This document shows, one piece after another, positions 1 through 4,971 of a DNA stretch of 11,012 nucleotides; the stretch's first letter is position 1; each line of letters begins with the position of its first letter. The notes below the pieces were generated by a model, which saw nothing but the letters and a program-made list of their open reading frames with translations, was not told where the DNA came from and did not search any database. The position numbers were made by a program, and so were the translations under genes. The DNA is from Methanosarcinaceae archaeon UBA470 (GTDB lineage Archaea; Halobacteriota; Methanosarcinia; Methanosarcinales; Methanosarcinaceae), in assembly GCA_002508425.1 (NCBI GenBank), contig DAKU01000179.1, positions 1 to 11,012 of the forward strand, given 5' to 3'.

Positions 1-344
1 TATGAATGATAGCCATATGATTCTGCAATAAATTTCACATTATAAGTACCTGCACTACCAACAGTCGGAGTCCAGCTGAAAGTATGCGTATATGGATCAA
101 ATGTAGCTCCTGATGGCAAGTTTACAGCTGAGTAATATATTGTAGTATACCAGTTAGCATCAGTTGCATAGACAGTTAAAATCAGTTGTTCATTCTCAGT
201 AGCAGTAAAAGTCAGTTGTTCACCAGTAACTGTTTTATCACCAATTGTTGTAAATACCGGAACAGCTGAACAAACTCCAGCTGTTATTACAAAAAGTAGT
301 AATGACGTGTTTATACAGATCAATCTACTTAACCTGATTTGCAT
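1..344 (-). CDS. Exported Ig-like (He_PIG type) surface protein, N-terminal part only
   Basis: The left edge cuts this gene after about 114 codons. The ATG at 344 is chosen because AGGTGG, a good archaeal Shine-Dalgarno, ends 5 nt before it and because it aligns with the MQIK-type start of the neighbouring paralogues; an in-frame GTG at 353 directly follows a TAG stop and overlaps the Shine-Dalgarno. The protein begins MQIRLSRLICINTS, continues with a hydrophobic stretch and a likely cleavage site after AGVCSA (about residue 26), so it is exported. What follows looks like a He_PIG/cadherin-like beta-sandwich: an IGDKTV opening, YATDAN, LPSGATFDP, FSWTPTVGSAGTYNVKF. A 10-residue tandem repeat (EQLTFTATEN then EQLILTVYAT) sits in its first strands. 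A C-terminal PGF-pre-PGF domain and anchor like those of its neighbours is expected but lies outside the window. Export is well supported; function is unknown. Confidence 0.85.
   Translation of the reverse strand, partial: MQIRLSRLICINTSLLLFVITAGVCSAVPVFTTIGDKTVTGEQLTFTATENEQLILTVYATDANWYTTIYYSAVNLPSGATFDPYTHTFSWTPTVGSAGTYNVKFIAESYGYHS
182..222 (-). repeat. Short in-frame tandem duplication, 30-nt period
   Basis: The 11-mer tcagttgttca occurs at 182-192 and again at 212-222, and flanking bases also resemble each other with a 30-nt offset. In the protein this gives EQLTFTATEN followed by EQLILTVYAT, ten extra residues compared with the He_PIG repeats of the protease gene in this window. It reads as a small slippage or tandem duplication that kept the frame. 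Confidence 0.6.
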
Positions 345-366
345 ATGTACCACCTAATTCACAACT

Positions 367-381
367 ACAGAAAATTTCTGT
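367..381 (-). promoter_or_regulatory. Leader hairpin before the partial Ig-like gene
   Basis: An inverted repeat, ACAGA/TCTGT around a 5-base centre that could pair further, lies in the presumed 5' leader. Its left edge is 23 nt from the ATG at 344. The matching hairpin before the FIVAR/FN3 gene has the same position and arm length with one C-G pair replaced by T-A, so pairing is kept. A role in translation is inference. Confidence 0.4.
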
Positions 382-424
382 CCACCTTATCGTTGTGATA
401 TTGCTGATGAATTACAATTATGTT

Positions 425-451
425 GTATATAAAGATATTTAAAAAAATATA
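425..451 (-). promoter_or_regulatory. Archaeal TATA-box promoter of the partial Ig-like gene
   Basis: On the minus strand CTTTATATAC (434-425) is a good archaeal TATA box, preceded by a run of seven T and a second TATA-like TTTAAATAT that may contribute to the TFB-recognition region. With the usual spacing of about 25 nt, transcription would start near 403, giving a leader of about 60 nt. The whole 27-bp block recurs before the FIVAR/FN3 gene at 2604-2630 with only two differences, which supports function. Confidence 0.6.
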
Positions 452-639
452 ACTTTCAATTATATATAATATTTACTTCTAACGTTATAAGGATAATATT
501 AAACAAATTTAAACTAGCCATGCATTTGCTTGAAAACTAATAATAAGTAAATTGAAATGTAAAAGATGAGAGCGAGTTAAACACTATGAATCGCTCCGAA
601 AATAACTGAACTACAAATTTAGACAAATCATTTAAATAA

Positions 640-660
640 TCCCTGTATATTCTACAGGGA
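640..660 (-). terminator. Terminator-like hairpin after the FIVAR/FN3 gene
   Basis: TCCCTGTA (640-647) pairs with TACAGGGA (653-660) around a 5-nt loop, giving an 8-bp perfect stem that starts 13 nt past the TAA. The transcript continues with an AU-rich tail (UUAUUUAAAUGAUUU). It belongs to a family of four similar hairpins, one after each gene whose 3' end lies in the window. It could equally be a 3'-end processing or stability element. Confidence 0.7.
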
Positions 661-673
661 ATCCGCATCAATT

Positions 674-2533
674 TTATTTTTCTTTTTTCAAGTACTCATA
701 TCCAACTGCAAGCATGCCTACCAGGATAATAACCATAATATAGGTCCACACATTGGATTTTGCTGGTTGTGTTCCTTCCAGCCCGATATCTTCTACGTGG
801 GCTACATCACTTTGAACATTACCATTGGTAGAAACCGCAAAGGTCTTTTCCGCAGTTATCGCAAATGGAGAGAAACCTGGTGTTTGCGCTTCAAAGAATG
901 TATAGCTTGCATTACTGCTTTTCAGAGTTGTCGGAAGCACTTCCCATGCAGTTCCATTATATCTTTGCAGCTTTATTTCTGCAGGGCTTACACCTGTTTC
1001 CTCTATCCATGAATTGTTTACCTTGAACTTAATACGAGCATCCTTGATGTTATTTGGGATAGCAAATCCAGCCTTACCTACCCATATGTTGAGATACCTA
1101 TACACCAGACCATCTGGATTGCTATGAGCCAGTTTTGATCTGTCATTCAATAACTCAATAGTAGAGGTTATTTCCCCAGAGTTCTTAAGGGAATACAAAC
1201 TAATTGACTGAATATCATTACCCTCTCTTGAAAACTCATAGATTACATTGGAATCCATTTTTAGATATGCGCTGTCCACATCCTTCATTGCTACATTTAC
1301 AAAATCCTCAACGCTAGTTGCACCGCTGCCTCCACCACTACTACTACTCTTTTTACTACTGCTGCTCCCGCTGCTTCCCCCTCCGCTCTTACTGGAGGAT
1401 TTGGTTTTTAGGCTGGAATTTACTGCTTTACCTTCAACCCCGCTGTTAGAATATGGAGTCAAACTATAGCTATAAGTAGTACCAGCCTCCAGACCACTGT
1501 CTGCATAAAATGCAGATCCAGTGACAGTAGCAAGGACTATATTGTTCCTGCTTATTTTCACACTTGTAGTGTCATTGGAAGACTCCCATACAACCTTAAT
1601 CGAAGTAGTTGTAATATCTGTTCCAGAAACGCTAATGATTTCTGGAATCGTTGTTGCTGTGGTTGCTGTAGTTGCCGAATCGACAACCATTTCAGAATTT
1701 ACATTACCTAAAGTATCAACGGTTTTGAGACCGATAGTATGTGTGCTACCTCCAACCAGTCCGATTAACTCGTAATAGTTGTTGGAAGTGGTTGTGACAA
1801 AAGAATTGTCAATATATACCATAACATGGCTGAAGTCAGAATCTGTAGGATTTGTCCATGCCCATCTTATCCAGGTTGACCCTACAGCACTGTCCTTCAG
1901 ATTTGTTACAGATGCGGGTGGTGTTGGCAGTTCAGTTGTAATCTTAGCTGCATCAAATGTTGCTTCGGCGGACTTGAGTTCTGTTACAGCCCTATTTACT
2001 TCAGCCTGAGTTGCAGCGGCATTAGAAGCAACTGCCTGTGCTTTACTAATGGCTGATTTAAATGCATCAATTGCAGATTGGGGATACTGTCCAGAAGCAG
2101 TACCAGCTACTGCATTATTTGCTTTTGAAGATGCAGTCGAAATAGCTGAAGTCAAAGCAGCCTTATTAACGGTTTTTATTCTGGCATTATCGAAAATTGC
2201 CTCAGCGTTTTTGAGATCTACAACAGCTTGGTCCACATGTTCTGTACTTACGTTTTGATTATCAACAATTTCTTGTGCATTATCAATAGCCAGTTCAAAT
2301 GCATCAATTGCAGACTGGGGATATTGACCGTAAGATGTACCAGCTACTGCATTATCTAACTTGTCATTAGCAGTTACAATAGTGGATATTAATTCAGCTT
2401 TATAATCTATAGTTGCATTATCAGCTAAGCCTAGCCCCACGGTCATTGATACCAAAAACAACACTATTCCAACGTAAATCAACCCTACTAGAAAGTAAGT
2501 AAATCTATTGAACTTGATTTGCAGAAGTACCAC
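674..2533 (-). CDS. Surface-anchored FIVAR/FN3 protein with PGF-pre-PGF domain
   Basis: A 619-residue exported protein of unknown binding function. Signal peptide: residues 1-37, with a long hydrophobic core ending GLGLA before DNATID. Two FIVAR-like helical repeats (about 45-117 and 124-198) share the motif GQYPQSAIDAF 79 residues apart; such repeats occur in cell-surface and polysaccharide-associated proteins. Two FN3-like domains follow (about 203-288, opening PPASVTNLKDS as in many methanosarcinal surface proteins, and 296-375), then a Ser/Gly-rich linker (378-405). The PGF-pre-PGF domain spans about 407-563, with TPGFSPF at 551-557, followed by a spacer, a membrane helix (about 594-615) and the tail LKKEK. 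The start is uncertain. GTG at 2533 follows a TAG stop and overlaps the Shine-Dalgarno AGGTGG, while the position matching the paralogues' start codon (2524) is CTG. The gene has its own promoter and terminator hairpin. Likely role: adhesion or scaffolding at the envelope, by inference. Confidence 0.9.
   Translation of the reverse strand: MVLLQIKFNRFTYFLVGLIYVGIVLFLVSMTVGLGLADNATIDYKAELISTIVTANDKLDNAVAGTSYGQYPQSAIDAFELAIDNAQEIVDNQNVSTEHVDQAVVDLKNAEAIFDNARIKTVNKAALTSAISTASSKANNAVAGTASGQYPQSAIDAFKSAISKAQAVASNAAATQAEVNRAVTELKSAEATFDAAKITTELPTPPASVTNLKDSAVGSTWIRWAWTNPTDSDFSHVMVYIDNSFVTTTSNNYYELIGLVGGSTHTIGLKTVDTLGNVNSEMVVDSATTATTATTIPEIISVSGTDITTTSIKVVWESSNDTTSVKISRNNIVLATVTGSAFYADSGLEAGTTYSYSLTPYSNSGVEGKAVNSSLKTKSSSKSGGGSSGSSSSKKSSSSGGGSGATSVEDFVNVAMKDVDSAYLKMDSNVIYEFSREGNDIQSISLYSLKNSGEITSTIELLNDRSKLAHSNPDGLVYRYLNIWVGKAGFAIPNNIKDARIKFKVNNSWIEETGVSPAEIKLQRYNGTAWEVLPTTLKSSNASYTFFEAQTPGFSPFAITAEKTFAVSTNGNVQSDVAHVEDIGLEGTQPAKSNVWTYIMVIILVGMLAVGYEYLKKEK
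1319..1402 (-). repeat. Low-complexity Ser/Gly/Lys linker coding DNA
   Basis: A run of serine and glycine codons encodes the flexible linker between the second FN3 domain and the PGF-pre-PGF domain (residues about 378-405, with a central KK). Similar tracts occupy the same domain boundary in two neighbouring genes. Trinucleotide runs of this kind are prone to length change by slippage. Confidence 0.7.
2061..2355 (-). repeat. Direct repeat encoding the FIVAR-like modules
   Basis: Bases 2061-2118 and 2298-2355 match at about 51 of 58 positions with a 237-nt offset, exactly 79 codons. Each copy encodes the core GQYPQSAIDAF and the preceding NAVAGT segment. Such high similarity at the DNA level points to a fairly recent internal duplication of one FIVAR-like unit. 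Confidence 0.75.
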
Positions 2534-2546
2534 CTACTTCACAACC

Positions 2547-2561
2547 ATAGAGGATTTCTAT
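2547..2561 (-). promoter_or_regulatory. Leader hairpin before the FIVAR/FN3 gene
   Basis: ATAGA (2547-2551) pairs with TCTAT (2557-2561) around a 5-nt loop. It lies at the same distance from the aligned start codon (23 nt from 2524) as the ACAGA/TCTGT hairpin before the partial Ig-like gene. The minus-strand hexamer TCCTCT (2554-2549) within it is shared with both propeller genes. Confidence 0.4.
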
Positions 2562-2603
2562 ATTCCTTATTGTTGTGTCATTGATTGTAATTTTAATAAG
2601 GAT

Positions 2604-2630
2604 GTATTTAAAGATGTTTAAAAAAATATA
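2604..2630 (-). promoter_or_regulatory. Archaeal TATA-box promoter of the FIVAR/FN3 gene
   Basis: On the minus strand CTTTAAATAC (2613-2604) is a TATA box preceded by a seven-T run and TTTAAACAT. The 27-bp block differs at two positions only from the one at 425-451. A start of transcription near 2580 would give a leader of about 50-60 nt. Confidence 0.6.
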
Positions 2631-2815
2631 CCCTGTAATATTATATTTTACTGATACCGTATTTCCTTGCCTGAATGTTAAAATTAGGAGAGAAGTAGAG
2701 AACGTTTACTTGAAAAGTAAATGGAAAAGGCAAAAAGAATGATAAGAAGAAGTTAAAGACTGGAAATCATTCCGACAAATGACTAATCTCCAAGTTTAGA
2801 TAAATAGTTTAGAAG

Positions 2816-2840
2816 ATTCCCTGTACATTCTACAGGGAAT
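2816..2840 (-). terminator. Terminator-like hairpin after the short propeller gene
   Basis: ATTCCCTGTA (2816-2825) pairs perfectly with TACAGGGAAT (2831-2840) over a 5-nt loop, a 10-bp stem beginning 9 nt past the TAA. Its sequence is nearly that of the hairpin at 640-660. The downstream transcript is AU-rich without a long U run. Confidence 0.7.
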
Positions 2841-2849
2841 CGCCTGAAA

Positions 2850-4829
2850 TCATTTATGTCCTTTTTTAAGATACAAATACCCAGCTACAAATACCCCGAT
2901 CAGAAGGACCACCATAGCAACCATCAATTTATTGAACGTTCCCTCCTGCGTCTGCTCCTTACTGGAATATCCTGAAAGAGCCTTATCTGCATCAGTATTT
3001 ACAGAAGAAGCAAGTTCTTTGCTTGCAGTGATAGCAAATGGAGAAAAAACCGGAGTCTGAGACTCAAATACAGCATAATCCACGCTATTACTGTCCATGG
3101 TAGTTGGCAATACTTCCCAAACATTTCCATCATATCTTTGCAATCTCACATCTGCAGCAGTTAGACCCACCTGCTTAAGCCAGGAATTATTGACCCTGAA
3201 CTTAATCCGGGCATCTTTCATAGCAGATTCATCAACAATACCTGGACCGTCCACCTGTATGTTGACATATTTGTATACGATTCCTGCCGGGTCGCTACTC
3301 ACCTGATTTGACCTGCTCTTAAGCACTTCCACTGTGGAGGTTATATCTCCCAAATCTTGAAGAGAATAGAAGGTAACTGAAAGTATATCATTACCCTCGC
3401 CTGTAAATTCATAAGTTACATTCGAATCCATTGCAACATAAGAGGTTACAACATCTGTCATAACCAAATTAGCAGCATCTTCAGAACTGTAATTACTTAC
3501 TTCAGTAGAAGCCGTTGGTATCTGCTCCGCAGCCGGAGAAATTACATTTAGAACAACCGTATCTGAATCTGTAAGGCCATCTAATTCTGCTGTGAATGTA
3601 ACTGTATATGTCCCTGCAGTACCCGTATCTGGAGTCCAGCTGAAAACACCTGTACTTGGATCAAAAGTAGCTTCTGCTGGCATATCCGAAGCCGAGAATA
3701 CAACACCAGCATCAGCGTTCACAGTTGAAATTGTAAATGTAAGGGTTTCATTTTCGCGGACAGAGTGATCACCTATAGGAGATAGTTCAAGTGCTCCGCT
3801 CACATTGCCTGTCATAGAATCATCAGAAGTTGTATTTTCTTCTGTAGCAACCGATGATCCTGATGCACCCTGCTGAAGAACAAAAAGACCATTATTTGAA
3901 TCAGCTAAATAGACATAGTCGCCTGACACTGCAATACCATTAGCATTACCCTCGGTATCATAATTACCTATAAAGCCTGGGGAAGAAAGTGTGGAGACAT
4001 CCAAAATCATAAGACCAGTATAATCACTTACATAGGCATAATTACCTGATATAGCAACATCATTTGCATCTCCATTAGTGGAGTAACTACCCGTGAGAAC
4101 CGGTGATGAAGGAGTACTGATGTCCAAAATGACAAGTCCAACGGAATCAGCTACGTAAGCATAGTTTCCGGATATAACAACATCATATGCATAGATGGAA
4201 TCATACGTTCCAACAAGACTTGGTGAAGAAGGAGTACTAACATCAATCACCGCAAGACCATTGCTACCATCAAAAATACCTTTGCTATCATCGGCTATGT
4301 AGGCGTAATTACCTGATATTGCAACACCGTTTGCAAAACCAATAGTGTCATATGTACCTACAAGTTCTGGGGAAGAAGGAGTACTTACATCGATAATAAC
4401 AAGGCCACTGCCGTCAGCTGCATAAACAGAATTACCTGACACAGCTATATCACGAATAAAACCTTCTGCATCATAGCTGCCTGTAAGGACAGGAGAAGAA
4501 GGTGTACTGATATCAAAGACAGCAAGACCACTGTCTCCATTGGCTATATATGCATAATTGCCAGATATCACAACATCATTAATTTCTGATAAAGAAGCTA
4601 CCCTCCCCATTTCAGAAGGATTAGCAGCATTACTAATGTCGAGTACGACAAAGTCCTGCCCCTGGCTTACATATGCATAACCACCTACAATAGCAACGTT
4701 TGATATTTCCCCACTTAACTGGCTGACAAGCCCTACGTTGGTATTTTCTGCCAGGCCAACTCCTGCAGTAATCATCACAAAGAGCAACATCATTACAAAA
4801 CGAATAGAATTATTTAACTTGATTTGCAT
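2850..4829 (-). CDS. LVIVD-type seven-bladed propeller surface protein (short paralogue)
   Basis: A 659-residue exported protein counted from the ATG at 4829, preferred because GGTGA lies 5 nt upstream and the leader spacing matches the paralogues; ATG at 4832 and GTG at 4838 are alternatives. Signal peptide: residues 1-27, ending AGVGLA. Seven LVIVD-type repeats (about 33-322), each roughly (V/I)SGNYAY(V/I)AD...GL.(I/V)(I/L)D(I/V)STPSSP..(V/T)G.Y, should close a seven-bladed beta-propeller. Blade 4 carries the insertion KGIFDGSNG, which the upstream paralogue shares. A He_PIG domain follows (about 347-431), then, without the FN3 domain and Ser/Gly linker seen elsewhere, the PGF-pre-PGF domain (about 447-603). 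Its signature reads TPVFSPF, with valine at 594 in place of glycine. A membrane helix (about 635-653) and the tail LKKGHK end the protein. Such propellers usually bind ligands or partner proteins; no catalytic motif is visible, and the target is unknown. Confidence 0.9.
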   Translation of the reverse strand: MQIKLNNSIRFVMMLLFVMITAGVGLAENTNVGLVSQLSGEISNVAIVGGYAYVSQGQDFVVLDISNAANPSEMGRVASLSEINDVVISGNYAYIANGDSGLAVFDISTPSSPVLTGSYDAEGFIRDIAVSGNSVYAADGSGLVIIDVSTPSSPELVGTYDTIGFANGVAISGNYAYIADDSKGIFDGSNGLAVIDVSTPSSPSLVGTYDSIYAYDVVISGNYAYVADSVGLVILDISTPSSPVLTGSYSTNGDANDVAISGNYAYVSDYTGLMILDVSTLSSPGFIGNYDTEGNANGIAVSGDYVYLADSNNGLFVLQQGASGSSVATEENTTSDDSMTGNVSGALELSPIGDHSVRENETLTFTISTVNADAGVVFSASDMPAEATFDPSTGVFSWTPDTGTAGTYTVTFTAELDGLTDSDTVVLNVISPAAEQIPTASTEVSNYSSEDAANLVMTDVVTSYVAMDSNVTYEFTGEGNDILSVTFYSLQDLGDITSTVEVLKSRSNQVSSDPAGIVYKYVNIQVDGPGIVDESAMKDARIKFRVNNSWLKQVGLTAADVRLQRYDGNVWEVLPTTMDSNSVDYAVFESQTPVFSPFAITASKELASSVNTDADKALSGYSSKEQTQEGTFNKLMVAMVVLLIGVFVAGYLYLKKGHK

Positions 4830-4842
4830 CATCCTCACCAGC

Positions 4843-4859
4843 TCCTCAACAATAGAGGA
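4843..4859 (-). promoter_or_regulatory. Leader stem before the short propeller gene, pairing a GAGGA sequence
   Basis: On the minus strand TCCTC (4859-4855) can pair with GAGGA (4847-4843) over a 7-nt loop. GAGGAG resembles a Shine-Dalgarno, and the second candidate, GGTGA, begins 3 nt further on. The same 5-bp pairing is found at 7331-7347, so it may influence access of the ribosome. The stem is short, and function is inference. Confidence 0.4.
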
Positions 4860-4866
4860 CTTTGAT

Positions 4867-4882
4867 CTTTTATAGATATATT
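4867..4882 (-). promoter_or_regulatory. Possible weak promoter of the short propeller gene
   Basis: AATATATC (4882-4875) and CTATAAAAG (4875-4867) on the minus strand are TATA-like, but neither is a strong archaeal box. They would give a leader of only about 17-25 nt. They do not resemble the conserved promoter block before the two downstream genes, so read-through from the upstream gene is a real alternative. Confidence 0.25.
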
Positions 4883-4935
4883 GTAAACCGAATCATCTTG
4901 TTGATGGATGAAAAAATTCATTAAACAATAAAATT

Positions 4936-4958
4936 CCCCTGTACCTTCAGTACAGGGG
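4936..4958 (-). terminator. Terminator-like hairpin after the long propeller gene
   Basis: CCCCTGTAC (4936-4944) pairs with GTACAGGGG (4950-4958), a 9-bp perfect stem with a 5-nt loop starting 13 nt past the TAA. The transcript continues AAUUUUAUUGUUUAAUG and then a run of six U, the most terminator-like tail of the four hairpins. Confidence 0.75.
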
Positions 4959-4971
4959 TAAAAATCTGATT

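Larger units (their letters stand above)
345..673. other. Intergenic region between the FIVAR/FN3 gene and the partial Ig-like gene
   Basis: No coding region is supported here. Read on the minus strand it holds the terminator hairpin of the gene to the right (640-660), an AT-rich stretch, a TATA-box promoter (425-451), a short leader hairpin (367-381) and the Shine-Dalgarno of the gene to the left. Much of it is homologous to the gap at 2534-2849. The promoter block matches at 25 of 27 positions, and 614-634 matches 2791-2811 at 17 of 21 positions. The duplicated unit therefore included the flanking control DNA as well as the gene. Confidence 0.7.
2534..2849. other. Intergenic region between the short propeller gene and the FIVAR/FN3 gene
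   Basis: No gene is supported here. In transcription order it contains the terminator hairpin of the short propeller gene (2816-2840), a stretch of about 185 bases recognisably related to the equivalent part of the gap at 345-673, a TATA-box block (2604-2630), and a leader with a small hairpin (2547-2561) ending in the Shine-Dalgarno of the FIVAR/FN3 gene. Confidence 0.7.

Noticed and set aside
250..344. Lipobox in the signal peptides ending AGVCSA and TGICSA
   Set aside because: The residue before Cys is Val or Ile rather than Gly or Ala, and SA gives a normal signal-peptidase I site; the paralogues lack the Cys.
345..673. A small RNA or tRNA gene in the longer gaps
   Set aside because: No cloverleaf, box C/D or other recognisable RNA pattern was seen; the structure found is limited to the terminator and the small leader hairpin.
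1248..1469. Plus-strand open frame rich in Pro and Leu
   Set aside because: It is the antisense image of the Ser/Gly linker; low-complexity codons without stops create it. The same applies to 5576-5806.
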